DNA from: Polynucleobacter necessarius
GTDB lineage: Bacteria; Pseudomonadota; Gammaproteobacteria; Burkholderiales; Burkholderiaceae
Direction of reading: 5' to 3'
DNA: 64,000 bases
Assembly (NCBI RefSeq): GCF_900095205.1
Contig: NZ_LT606951.1
Location: 1 to 64,000, forward strand
The stretch's first letter is position 1; each line of letters opens with the position of its first letter. The translations under genes were made by a program, and so were the position numbers. This document shows positions 1 through 12,292 of the stretch, in pieces. The notes under the pieces are model-generated. The model searched no databases, was not told the origin of the DNA, and saw only the letters and a list, made by a program, of their open reading frames with translations.

Positions 1-22
1 TAGTTAATTCTTAAATCAAACA

Positions 23-98
<76 letters not shown>

Positions 99-118
99 AA
101 ATCTAATGCAACAAATTT

Positions 119-192
119 TGGAGCGGGATAAGAGAATCGAACTCTTGACCGAAGATTGGAAATCTGCTGTTTTACCATTAAACTAATCCCGC
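119..192 (-). tRNA. tRNA-Gly (anticodon TCC)
   Basis: A 74-base cloverleaf on the minus strand has a 7-bp acceptor stem (GCGGGAT/ATCCCGC), anticodon loop TTTCCAA giving TCC, and an encoded CCA. It is the middle gene of the Tyr-Gly-Thr cluster and is probably processed from one transcript with its neighbours. Confidence 0.95.
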
Positions 193-197
193 ACATC

Positions 198-282
198 TGG
201 TGGAGGGGGTAGGATTCGAACCTACGTAGGCGTAGCCAACAGATTTACAGTCTGCCTCCTTTAGCCGCTCGGACACCCCTCC
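198..282 (-). tRNA. tRNA-Tyr (anticodon GTA)
   Basis: An 85-base class II tRNA with a long variable arm reads on the minus strand. The acceptor stem is GGAGGGG/CCCCTCC, the anticodon is GTA and CCA is encoded. Only 5 bases separate it from tRNA-Gly, so the two must be co-transcribed. Confidence 0.95.
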
Positions 283-346
283 GCGAACCCAATATTCTGA
301 CTCCAAATGGAGTTTCTGTCAATCACTCTAAACGCTTTGCACAAGT

Positions 347-378
347 AAAAGCGCTCAGACCTAAAAGGGTCTGGGCGT
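347..378 (-). terminator. rRNA operon terminator
   Basis: Downstream of 5S on the minus strand, CGCCCAGACC and GGTCTGAGCG form a 10-bp stem with one mismatch around a short loop and are followed by CTTTT. This is a typical intrinsic terminator for the rRNA operon. The Tyr-Gly-Thr cluster beyond it may depend on readthrough or on its own promoter in the 65-base gap. Confidence 0.75.
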
Positions 379-387
379 TGCATTGGT

Positions 388-502
388 GCCCGGCAGTTAC
401 CTACTTTCACACGGGTAATTCGCACTATCATCGGCGTAGAATCGTTTCACTGTCCTGTTCGGGATGGGAAGGAGTGGTTCCAATTCGCTATGGTCACCGG
501 GC
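388..502 (-). rRNA. rrf: 5S ribosomal RNA
   Basis: The 5' end GCCCGGTGACC (minus strand) pairs with the 3' end TGCCGGGC, and the conserved CCCATCCCGAACAGG segment lies in helix III. The length of about 115 bases is normal. It lies about 110 bases downstream of 23S. Confidence 0.95.
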
Positions 503-612
503 GTAGAGGGTTGAGTTGCTGATTAAATCAACAACTCTATTTGAAGTAAGCATGTAATAAGGATGCAGATTAAATCTGGCAAACATCCGACACAATAGTG
601 CTGGTTATAGGA

Positions 613-3482
<2,870 letters not shown>

Positions 3483-3683
3483 CCTATAACGAGCACCATT
3501 GCTAGTACCTGCTACAGGTTTTACTTCTACTTCTGACATATTTGCCGTAATCCAAACTGTAAGTACTTGTTAAGAACTTTGTAAAACTCGTTTGATATTA
3601 CTGATTGATGATTCAATCTTTACCCTTATTACATTGTCAAATGTCCTCTCAAAGAAACATTTGACACTTTGCTTACTCAAATT

Positions 3684-3694
3684 TTTAAAGAACA
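3684..3694 (-). promoter_or_regulatory. boxA antitermination element in 16S-23S spacer
   Basis: The minus strand reads TGTTCTTTAAA about 200 bases before the 23S 5' end, between tRNA-Ala and 23S. It matches the boxA element at which NusB/S10 load to prevent Rho termination in rRNA operons. Confidence 0.6.
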
Positions 3695-3750
3695 GTCATA
3701 AATGGCAAAACTAAACAACTAAGAATCACTTAGTTTTGACATTTATAAGT

Positions 3751-3826
3751 TGGTGGAGGATGACGGGATCGAACCGACGACCCCCTGCTTGCAAAGCAGG
3801 TGCTCTCCCAGCTGAGCTAATCCCCC
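3751..3826 (-). tRNA. tRNA-Ala (anticodon TGC)
   Basis: A 76-base cloverleaf with encoded CCA lies in the 16S-23S spacer on the minus strand. The anticodon stem CCTGC/GCAGG encloses TGC. Ile plus Ala spacer tRNAs are standard in proteobacterial rRNA operons. Confidence 0.96.
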
Positions 3827-3856
3827 AACGTCCACTAAATCCATATCACTACTGAT

Positions 3857-3933
3857 TGGTGGGTCTGGTAGGACTTGAACCTACGACCCCTGCGTTATCA
3901 ACACAGTGCTCTAACCAGCTGAGCTACAGACCC
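3857..3933 (-). tRNA. tRNA-Ile (anticodon GAT)
   Basis: A 77-base cloverleaf with encoded CCA has anticodon GAT. It is the first tRNA in the 16S-23S spacer, about 60 bases after the end of 16S. Confidence 0.96.
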
Positions 3934-3988
3934 GTGGCTTTTATTGTCAACCGATAAGTGTGGGCACTAAAGATCCAGCATCTTTTCT

Positions 3989-5525
<1,537 letters not shown>

Positions 5526-5681
5526 AATTCCTGTGATCCTTGCGGATCGTCGCACTCATTCAAGAAATTGACTTGGTAATAAAACCAAATCTTTTTACTG
5601 TCTATGAGTACTATTTATTTACATCTGTCCCGAAGGACTGGATGCTTTCACTTAATGCCCACAATTATCGGTTGACTAATT

Positions 5682-5693
5682 TTTAAAGAGGGC
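5682..5693 (-). promoter_or_regulatory. boxA-like element in rRNA leader
   Basis: In the 16S leader the minus strand reads GCCCTCTTTAAA, resembling the spacer boxA and lying about 45 bases after the -10 hexamer. This is the expected position for rRNA antitermination. Confidence 0.45.
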
Positions 5694-5736
5694 TGACTTG
5701 TTTCGTATTTCAAAAAACATTCAGCAGAGTGGTGAG

Positions 5737-5765
5737 ACTATATCCCACTTTTTTAGGGTCGTCAA
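5737..5765 (-). promoter_or_regulatory. rRNA operon promoter (sigma-70 type)
   Basis: The minus strand carries TTGACG at 5765-5760 and TATAGT at 5742-5737, separated by exactly 17 bases. The stretch upstream (about 5780-5870) is very rich in A and T and could act as an UP element. The 5527-5932 gap otherwise holds only the 16S leader and its antitermination site. Confidence 0.8.
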
Positions 5766-5932
5766 CACCTTTCGTACTCTTTTACTTAAAAAAGCTAAGT
5801 TTTTTCTTACTTTAAAAATAAATCCTTCAAAAACAATGGCTTATATTTTAAAAAATTAACTTTTTTCGTGCTTATTTCCAACACATAAGGGAAAACCCTG
5901 AAATTTATACGTAAAAATGCTAAAATATTGCT

Positions 5933-6520
5933 ATGCACAATAAATTAGCGAATAGTCACTTACCCACCAGCCCATATACGGTAGGGCAGGCTGTACCTGT
6001 TCGGGAATTGCATGCTGGTTACAGGCAAGAGATTGAACCATTTACTACTGTTAAATGAAGAAGATAGGCGCTTGCGCTTTGGAATTCAGACTCCAGACGA
6101 AGTCATCAGGCACTATGTAGAACGCCTTGATTTCAATAAAGATGTCATCTTTAGCGTGTTTGACTTAGACCTGAAGCTCATTGGCATGGCCCATTTAGCC
6201 TATCTCCCTGAGCACAAAGGTGCGGCTAGGGCAGCTGAGTTCGGTGTTTCGGTATTGCCAGAGGGCCGAGGGCAGGGCTTAGGTACCGCTCTATTGAAGC
6301 GTTCGGCTGTTCACTCACGCAATAACACGCATTGAAACTCTTTATGTTCACTGCCTAGCCAACAATAAGGCAATGATGCACTTGGCACAAAAAGCTGGCA
6401 TGATAGTTGAATACGCCTATGGAGATGCTGATGCCTGTCTTAAATTACCCCCGGCAAAACCCCGCAACTATTGTTGAAGAGGCAGCCAATGAACAATGGG
6501 CATATTTAGATACGTATTAA
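5933..6520 (+). pseudogene. GNAT N-acetyltransferase, broken
   Basis: Three frames together encode one protein of about 195 residues of the GNAT acetyltransferase fold. Recognisable parts are an LRFGIQTPDEVIRHYVERL segment, the central GMAHLAYLP strand and the acetyl-CoA loop GRGQGLGTALLKR, which matches motif A (R/Q-x-x-G-x-G/A). The reading frame shifts near 6050, near 6315 just after the acetyl-CoA loop, and near 6467. The ATG at 5933 is the natural start and the reconstructed protein ends at TAA 6520. The substrate is unknown. With three lesions a functional product is very unlikely. Confidence 0.8.
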
Positions 6521-6585
6521 AAGAAAATCTAAAGCGCTCCAATCAAGCGTGATGGTGGTTCTTAGGACGACCCTGGCCTCGCTCG

Positions 6586-7008
6586 TTAATTGGCGCTCGG
6601 AGCGCCACGCAGTATCCATCCTGTAAGCGCATTCAAATCTGCGTTACTCAATTTTGTATTGGCAGGCATAGGAACAACACCCCAGGAACCAGATCCACCT
6701 TTGGCAATTTTATTTTTTAAAAAAGCCTGCGCATTCGGATCGCTTTTATATTTTTCTGCAACAGCCTGGAAGCTAGGACCAACAATTTTTTTATTGATTG
6801 CGTGACAACCTAAGCATGCATTTTGCTTTGCAATCGCAAGCGTTTTTTCATCATCAACATTTGCATGTGCAAAAGCAACGAAATAAGCGAGCGCAAAAAA
6901 TTGTTTTGTAATCGCTCGCCACCTCACCGTCGCCAACTTAAAGGTTATTGATATTTTGGAGGAGCATTTGGTTGTGATTGATCTGCCTTGCCCTGATTCT
7001 CTAAGCAT
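6586..7008 (-). CDS. periplasmic class I cytochrome c
   Basis: The small monohaem cytochrome c has the haem-binding motif CLGCH and a distal methionine in VVPMPANTKLS. A hydrophobic segment (QFFALAYFVAFAHA) ends in a signal-peptidase-like AHA site, so the mature protein of about 80 residues is periplasmic. It should carry electrons to a terminal oxidase, like cytochrome c8/c551 relatives. The ATG at 7008 overlaps the last codons of dolP. The resulting n-region is long (about 35 residues) and a TTG or GTG nearer the hydrophobic segment may be the true start. Domain and haem ligands are complete. Confidence 0.75.
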   Translation of the reverse strand: MLRESGQGRSITTKCSSKISITFKLATVRWRAITKQFFALAYFVAFAHANVDDEKTLAIAKQNACLGCHAINKKIVGPSFQAVAEKYKSDPNAQAFLKNKIAKGGSGSWGVVPMPANTKLSNADLNALTGWILRGAPSAN

Positions 7009-7597
7009 ATTTTTTTTCTTGAGAAATGATGTCAAAGTAAACAAAAACTTCTTTTACGCCATTCGTATTGCTAGCAACTTTCTTTGCAAGATCTGCCTCG
7101 CCTTGGGTCAAGATTCCCATCAGATAAACGCTAGTTCCTTCAGCTACGATAGCCATAGAATTGGATGGAAGTTGATCGGTAAATATCATCTGCGTTTTGA
7201 TCTTAGACTCGAGATATGAATCATTTGCTCGTGATGTGTAGCTACTATTAGGCCCAACTACCAATTCATTAAATACAGTGCGCGCATTCTTCATTGCTTT
7301 TACATATGCACCTGCATCCTCCTTAATAGCGGCATCCTTCACTTCGCCAGTCAACAAAACTTTTTGGTTAAATGAAGTTACATTGATGTGTGCGCTATCA
7401 CCAAATCGTTTTACTAAGGCATTCTCGGCTTCTAACTCAATATCCTTATCAATTGCTTGTACTGCCGGGGTACGGCGATCTGCCATGATGCTTGCGCCTG
7501 CTGCTACACCACCAACAGCAACTACGGCACATGCTGAAAGTTGTGATGCGATGATTGCGGAAAAAAATAATTTTCTAAGAAGCGAAATTTTCTTCAT
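7001..7597 (-). CDS. dolP: outer-membrane BON-domain lipoprotein (DolP/YraP)
   Basis: The 198-residue protein begins with a lipoprotein signal ending in the lipobox LSAC, so it should be acylated at Cys22. Two BON domains follow (about residues 48-115 and 125-190). E. coli DolP has the same layout, binds anionic phospholipid at the outer membrane and supports envelope integrity. The gene follows the SIS-domain gene with a 35-base gap and rsmI starts divergently beyond, the same neighbourhood as yraO-yraP in other proteobacteria. It appears intact. Confidence 0.85.
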   Translation of the reverse strand: MKKISLLRKLFFSAIIASQLSACAVVAVGGVAAGASIMADRRTPAVQAIDKDIELEAENALVKRFGDSAHINVTSFNQKVLLTGEVKDAAIKEDAGAYVKAMKNARTVFNELVVGPNSSYTSRANDSYLESKIKTQMIFTDQLPSNSMAIVAEGTSVYLMGILTQGEADLAKKVASNTNGVKEVFVYFDIISQEKKYA

Positions 7598-7632
7598 TGG
7601 GCATTTTTCTAGGTTGAAATAACAATAAATAT

Positions 7633-8253
7633 TTAATCAAGTAAAAGATGATCTACGCCGTCACACAAGGCATGGAGTAAAACCAAATGGGTTTCTTGAA
7701 TGCGCGCAGTTCTTGTGGATGGCGCACACAAATGGATGTCATCCTTATCCAATAATTGAGCAATTTTTCCGCCGCCGTTGCCAGTCAGCGCAATAATTTT
7801 GATACCCATCTTTTTTGCAGCCTCAATCGCTTTGACAACATTCTTTGAATTTCCAGAAGTTGAGATTCCCAAAAGAATATCGCCATTTTTGCCAAGTCCG
7901 CGCACTTGCTTACTGAAGACTTCATCATAGCTGTAGTCATTTCCAACCGCAGTCAGAATTGAAGTGTCCGTTGTCAAAGCAATCGCCGCCAACTCTTGGC
8001 GCTCTCTTTCAAACCGACCAATGAGCTCAGCTGCAAAGTGCTGCGTATCCGCGGCAGAGCCACCATTACCGCAAGCCATGACCTTACCCCCGTCCCGCAA
8101 ACAATCCACCATGGCAATGACACCCTGAGCGACTATTTCTGGGAGAACTTTTTCAGCGTCTTGCTTTACGGCAATACTATCTAAAAAATGTTGGGAAGCA
8201 CGCTTGCGCAAACGTTCGTTGATATCTTCTTCCATAACAATATTATGCGCCAA
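7633..8253 (-). CDS. SIS-domain protein, phosphoheptose isomerase / DiaA type
   Basis: The 206-residue protein has the GmhA/DiaA fold: MACGNGGSAADTQHFAAELIGR (phosphosugar loop), LGISTSGNSKNVVKAIEAA, and a C-terminal QETHLVLLHALCDGVDHLL helix. GmhA converts sedoheptulose 7-phosphate for LPS heptose; DiaA is a related protein that binds DnaA and promotes initiation. The yraO-yraP-like neighbourhood favours the DiaA side, but sequence alone does not decide. The chosen TTG start has AAGGG five bases upstream; an ATG six codons later (8235) is the alternative. It appears intact. Confidence 0.75.
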   Translation of the reverse strand: MAHNIVMEEDINERLRKRASQHFLDSIAVKQDAEKVLPEIVAQGVIAMVDCLRDGGKVMACGNGGSAADTQHFAAELIGRFERERQELAAIALTTDTSILTAVGNDYSYDEVFSKQVRGLGKNGDILLGISTSGNSKNVVKAIEAAKKMGIKIIALTGNGGGKIAQLLDKDDIHLCAPSTRTARIQETHLVLLHALCDGVDHLLLD

Positions 8254-8343
8254 AGATGCCCTTATTCCAGTAGCTAGCAGCTAATTTCAAAAGCAACGTA
8301 TGCTCTTGATAATTATTTAACTTTTGGCAGGCATCCAGCATGG
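8250..8343 (-). other. short open frame, possible remnant between SIS gene and rsmI
   Basis: The minus strand holds a 31-codon frame from an ATG overlapping the rsmI start to a TAA at the SIS-gene start. Free-living relatives often carry yraN next to rsmI and the SIS gene, and no yraN is present here. This frame could be what is left of its beginning, but I see no diagnostic YraN motif. It may equally be plain intergenic sequence with the promoters of the two divergent genes. Confidence 0.2.
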
Positions 8344-9235
8344 AATTCAGCTCATTCGATTTTTTAAAACAGCAGGATTTGCCTTCTGGGGCTCTTTACA
8401 TGGTAGCAACGCCTATAGGAAATTTGGGCGACATTACCTTGCGCGCCCTTCATGTCCTCAATGCAGTCGATGGGATTGCTTGCGAAGACACTAGGCATAG
8501 CGCTGCATTGCTCCAACAATTTGGCGTTCATAAAAAATGTATAGCACTACATGAACATAACAAAATTACAGGCGCCCAAACCATTATTGAGCATCTAGCC
8601 AATCATCAGCGTTGGGCCTACATTTCAGATGCAGGCACACCCGGGGTATCAGATCCTGGGTCAAGATTAGTCAATGAAGTTCAAAATGTAGGATTACGTG
8701 CAATACCCATTCCTGGTCCTAGCGCTGTATCCTCCAGCGCAATCTCAGTAGCTGGATCTGTCATGCATCACTCAGAAGGACGCTTCCAGTTTTTAGGTTT
8801 TTGGCCCAACAAAACTAAAGAGCGCGAGGCTTGCTTACAAGATATTCTAAGTAGCAAAAAAGCCAGTATCTTTTTTGAATCTCCACATCACATCAAAGAG
8901 ACCCTTGGTTTGCTTGCAAAAAATTTAGAGCCTGAGCGTCGGCTGTTAGTTTGTCGCGAATTAACGAAAAAATTTGAGCAGCTCGCAACCCCTCAAGCTT
9001 TCGGTATTGTTTAGCCAGCTACTAATACCTTTCGCTTGAAGGGCGAATTTGTGATCGTGGTGGCAGGGCGTTCAGCCAATGAAGACGAGGCTCCAGAGCA
9101 CTCATCCCTTTTATTATGGGTAACGCACTAAGCCCATATCTTGGCAGCAAAGAGATTGCTGCAGTTCTTGCCCAAACCTTAGGGCTGACAAAAAAAGATG
9201 CTTATCAAGTTGCCTTAGAAAGTGAAAAACAATGA
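8340..9235 (+). pseudogene. rsmI: 16S rRNA 2'-O-methyltransferase RsmI, broken
   Basis: The first 224 codons are a good RsmI: MVATPIGNLGDITLRAL, EDTRHSAALL, SDAGTPGVSDPGSRLV and IPGPSAV are all present. RsmI methylates the ribose of C1402 in 16S rRNA with S-adenosylmethionine. A TAG at 9012-9014 stops the frame, a further 43 codons of family-like sequence follow in frame, and a frameshift near 9112 leads into the last 36 codons (ending at TGA 9233-9235). A 224-residue product would retain the SAM-binding domain but lose the C-terminal part. Most likely inactive. Confidence 0.85.
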
Positions 9236-9244
9236 ATGCCAATA

Positions 9245-9272
9245 AAAAAGCTGGCTCAAGGCCAGCTTTTAA
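9245..9272. terminator. bidirectional terminator between rsmI and cytochrome-anchor gene
   Basis: AAAAAGCTGGC and GCCAGCTTTT form a perfect stem around TCAAG, with A-run and T-run flanks. It can end transcription of rsmI (plus) and of the small gene on the minus strand. Confidence 0.8.
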
Positions 9273-9286
9273 AACAGGACTAAGAA

Positions 9287-9514
9287 TTATTTAGCACCAA
9301 CGGCGGGAGCCGCAGGCTCACTAGCATCCTTGAAATTAAGCTGAGCTACTGGCTTAATGATTTCATTGGCTGACGCTGATGAATCTGCGCGCTTACCATT
9401 ATTCATAAACACCATTAACAACAAAATGATGATGAGTGGCACAAAAAAGCCGGCAAACACCATGATGATGAGTTGTTTTGGGGACTTAATCAGATTTCCG
9501 TGCTCAGTGCTCAT
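9287..9514 (-). CDS. short membrane-anchored protein resembling N-terminus of cytochrome c5 family
   Basis: The 75-residue protein has a charged start (SPKQLI), one membrane helix (IMVFAGFFVPLIIILLLMVF) and an Ala/Pro-rich periplasmic tail. The anchor followed by IKPVAQLNFKDASEP resembles the N-terminal part of Burkholderiales membrane-bound cytochrome c5 proteins, in which a CxxCH haem domain follows. Here the frame ends 15 bases before a terminator and no haem motif is found downstream. It is either a truncated cytochrome or an independent small protein; I cannot tell which from the sequence. Confidence 0.55.
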   Translation of the reverse strand: MSTEHGNLIKSPKQLIIMVFAGFFVPLIIILLLMVFMNNGKRADSSASANEIIKPVAQLNFKDASEPAAPAVGAK

Positions 9515-9618
9515 AAGAATTTATCGTTTGGCGGGTTTTAGGGTTGGTTTGTCGAAATTATAACTAGAGAGTAGGATTATAGGCACTTACAATAGTGGGG
9601 TAACCAGTTTTTTCACTA

Positions 9619-9694
9619 GCGCCCGTAGCTCAGTGGATAGAGCATTGGCCTCCGAAGCCAAGGGTCGCAGGTTCGATTCCTGCCGGGCGCGCCA
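9619..9694 (+). tRNA. tRNA-Arg (anticodon CCG)
   Basis: A 76-base cloverleaf on the plus strand has acceptor stem GCGCCCG/CGGGCGC, anticodon loop with CCG and encoded CCA. It decodes CGG. A TACAAT hexamer at about 9589-9594 may be its -10 element. Confidence 0.95.
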
Positions 9695-9776
9695 AAATTA
9701 AAGGGGTTTTTGACCTATATCATGCGGAAAATTACGAAAACCGCTATCATTTGTACCTGACTTATTGATTCTTATC

Positions 9777-10919
9777 GTGTCTACACATCTAAATTCCGCC
9801 CTTTCAGAGCCGTCCTTAACCAATCCTTTGCCACCAGAGGCGCCATTACCGCATCGAAAAATCATTCGAAGTTGGCTGATCCCAATGGCGCAAGGCGAAA
9901 CTGGACGCGCGATCATGTTGCTAGTAATTGACTCACTTTTGTGGCTAGGCTGTATTGCAGGAACGATATTTGTAGAAAACATTCAGCTTAAAGTGATTTT
10001 TGGTCTCATCGCTGGTTTTGTCACTGGTCGCATCTTTATTCTGGGTCATGACGCTTGCCATCAAAGCTTCACGCCCAATCGTGAGCTAAATAAAGTATTA
10101 GGGCGGATTGCTTTCTTGCCATCTCTTACGCCTTATAGCCTATGGGATGTTGGTCATAACGTTGTCCATCATGGTCAAACCAATTTGAAGGGCTTTGACT
10201 TTGTATGGGCGCCTTTATCTAAAACAGAATATGACGCACTTCCCCCATGGCGTAAGGCGCTGGAACGTCTTTATCGTAGTGGTTGGGGTCCTGTTTTTTA
10301 CTACTTAATTGAAATTTGGTGGAGACGTGAGTATTTCCCTAACGCCAAAAATAAACCCGGCGATCGTCCAATTTTCTTAAAAGACAATTTGCTTGTTACC
10401 GCATTCGCCATTGTTTGGATCGGCTGCTTAATTGCTGGAGCCGTTGCGACTGGTCAATCTATTTGGATTGGCTTACTAACAGGTTTTGCTGTACCTTTCT
10501 TGTTCTGGAACGGCATGATTGGATTTGTGGTCTACGTTCATCACACCCATCCAAAGGTGTCTTGGTACAATAAGAAATCTGAGTGGTTACGCGCCCAACC
10601 ATTTGTTTCAACAACGGTTCACCTGACTTTTAATTGGATTTGGGGCAAATTGATGCACCACATCATGGAGCACACTGCGCACCATGTGGATATGAGTGTG
10701 CCCCTGTATCGCCTGCCAGAAGCCCAGCAGACCCTTGAAACCATCCTTCCAGAGCGTATTTTTGTACAAAAGTTCTCATGGGCTTGGTATTTTGATACTG
10801 CCCGCAAGTGCAAGTTATACGACTTTGAAAACAAGGCTTGGTTGGATTTTGACGGCAACAAGACAGCAGAATCGGTTCGAGTTGTGCTGAGCCCTGCTCC
10901 TGTGGGACAAAACGGGTAA
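9777..10919 (+). CDS. membrane fatty acid desaturase
   Basis: The protein of about 380 residues has the three histidine boxes of acyl-lipid desaturases: GHDACHQSF, HNVVHHG and HHIMEHTAHH. These bind the di-iron centre. Several hydrophobic segments (about residues 45-85 and 210-255) make it an integral inner-membrane enzyme that adds a cis double bond to acyl chains of membrane lipids, as in the delta-12 group. GTG at 9777 gives a start like relatives; a TTG at 9765 is in frame. It stands alone after tRNA-Arg and looks complete, so membrane fluidity control appears to be retained. Confidence 0.85.
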   Translation: MSTHLNSALSEPSLTNPLPPEAPLPHRKIIRSWLIPMAQGETGRAIMLLVIDSLLWLGCIAGTIFVENIQLKVIFGLIAGFVTGRIFILGHDACHQSFTPNRELNKVLGRIAFLPSLTPYSLWDVGHNVVHHGQTNLKGFDFVWAPLSKTEYDALPPWRKALERLYRSGWGPVFYYLIEIWWRREYFPNAKNKPGDRPIFLKDNLLVTAFAIVWIGCLIAGAVATGQSIWIGLLTGFAVPFLFWNGMIGFVVYVHHTHPKVSWYNKKSEWLRAQPFVSTTVHLTFNWIWGKLMHHIMEHTAHHVDMSVPLYRLPEAQQTLETILPERIFVQKFSWAWYFDTARKCKLYDFENKAWLDFDGNKTAESVRVVLSPAPVGQNG

Positions 10920-10962
10920 AATGGATCTCTGTATAAAGATTTGCCTTACACCCGGATTGCCA

Positions 10963-11148
10963 ATGACTACCTCGACTCCAGCAGCTACCCAAGAAAACTC
11001 TCAGAGCCTAAAATTTTGCTCTTCTTGTAGTCGCGAAAAACGACTTGAGGGTGGCACATGGATTTCAACAAGCAATCGCAAGCAACGCTGGATTTGCGCT
11101 AGTTGTTTATACAATCGCACGCATCGTACCGGCTCCGCTAAAACCTGA
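10963..11148 (+). CDS. small zinc-ribbon-like protein
   Basis: The 61-residue protein has two CxxC pairs (FCSSCS and ICASCL) 22 residues apart with basic residues between, as in a zinc ribbon. No larger domain is attached. The ATG at 10963 starts just before the conserved part; an earlier in-frame ATG at 10921 directly abuts the desaturase stop. The function is unknown. Nucleic-acid binding is a guess from the basic character. Confidence 0.55.
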   Translation: MTTSTPAATQENSQSLKFCSSCSREKRLEGGTWISTSNRKQRWICASCLYNRTHRTGSAKT

Positions 11149-11169
11149 GTTCATCCTAGCGTTTGAGTT

Positions 11170-11811
11170 TTAAGCGCCATCTCCAACATAGGGATTGGTT
11201 TTACGTTCTTGTCCAAATGTTAGACGTGGGACCATGTCCGGGAACAAACTGCACGTCATCGCCCAATGGCCATAGCTTCGTTTTAATTGCATTAATTAAA
11301 TCTGCATGGTTGCCCGTGGAAAGTCAGTTCTGCCAATTGATCCGGAGAACAAGACAGCGCCAACAATTGCAAGGCGATCTTCTTTATCAAAAAATACAAC
11401 GTGACCTGGCGTATGCCCAGGGCAGTGCAATACTTCTAGATCAACATTCCCCACTTGCACATGATCGCCATGATTTAACCATCGGTTAGGTTCAAAAACT
11501 TTAGCGTGTCCAAAGCCAAAACGCACCGTTTGTTCTGGTAACTGCTCGATCCAAAAGCGCTCATCTTCCTGCGGCACTTCAATCGGTACGCCCAATAGAT
11601 CGGCTAAATCTTTAGCAGCTGCGCAATGGTCTAGGTGGCCATGTGTCAGTAATATTTTTTTAACACCCCCCATTTGCCTTACGCCAGCAAGGATTTTTTC
11701 TAGATCGCCACCTGGGTCAACTACGGCTGCATCGCCTGTCTCTTGACAAACCAAGATCGAACAATTTTGTTCAAAAGGCGTAACCGGAACAATTCCTAAT
11801 TTAATTGGCAT
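11170..11811 (-). pseudogene. metallo-beta-lactamase-fold hydrolase (glyoxalase II-like), broken
   Basis: The first 165 codons encode a YcbL/glyoxalase-II-like MBL protein with the metal motif LTHGHLDHCAAA, HCPGHTPGHVVF and [10 protein letters not shown]. The frame shifts at about 11312, where the expected GN-H-A-D follows in another frame, and again near 11215. The end (FVPGHGP, then [14 protein letters not shown]) is still readable down to TAA at 11170. Relatives hydrolyse thioesters such as S-lactoylglutathione. Loss of the third metal-binding loop in frame makes the product non-functional. Confidence 0.85.
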
Positions 11812-11894
11812 ATATACAAAGCAGATAAATGAATGATTTTTAGAAGGCTAGTTTATGTGAGTACGCATAAAATGCTCTTAAAGGATAGAACACA

Positions 11895-12290
11895 ATGAAC
11901 AGTCAAGATGCATTTAAATTCGCAGCAACTCATGAATGGGCAGACTTAGAAGATGATGGTCTGATATGGGTAGGGGTTAGCAATCATGCGCAAGAGGCCT
12001 TGGGCGATGTGATGTTTTTCAAGCTCCCAAACTGGGACTACAAGCTAAGCAGGGCGAAGCAATTACCGTTATTGAATCGGTAAAAGCAGCAAGCGACATT
12101 CATGCGCCAGTGAGCGGAGAGATCGTTGCGCCCAATGAAGAGGTCGATGCTTCACCAGAGCTCGTAAATGAAAAGCCTTATGGTGGTTTGGTTATTCAAA
12201 ATTAAGCCCGCCTCAAATGACAGCCTTGCTTTAGACTTAAATCAACCCTTAACACTAGAAGAATATAGCGCACAGGGCCCTGGAGCCTAA
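11895..12290 (+). pseudogene. gcvH: glycine cleavage system H protein, broken
   Basis: The start matches GcvH (FAATHEWADLEDDGLIWVG, ALGDVMFF). After a frameshift near 12025 the lipoyl-lysine region ITVIESVKAASDIHAPVSGE is intact in another frame, and a second shift near 12185 separates the end. GcvH carries the lipoyl arm that shuttles the aminomethyl group between GcvP, GcvT and Lpd. gcvT and gcvP are not next to it, although they are often clustered. No glycine riboswitch is seen in the 83-base gap upstream. Confidence 0.9.
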
Positions 12291-12292
12291 AA

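Noticed and set aside
11812..11894. Glycine riboswitch before gcvH
   Set aside because: The 83-base gap is too short and shows no tandem aptamer-like structure.
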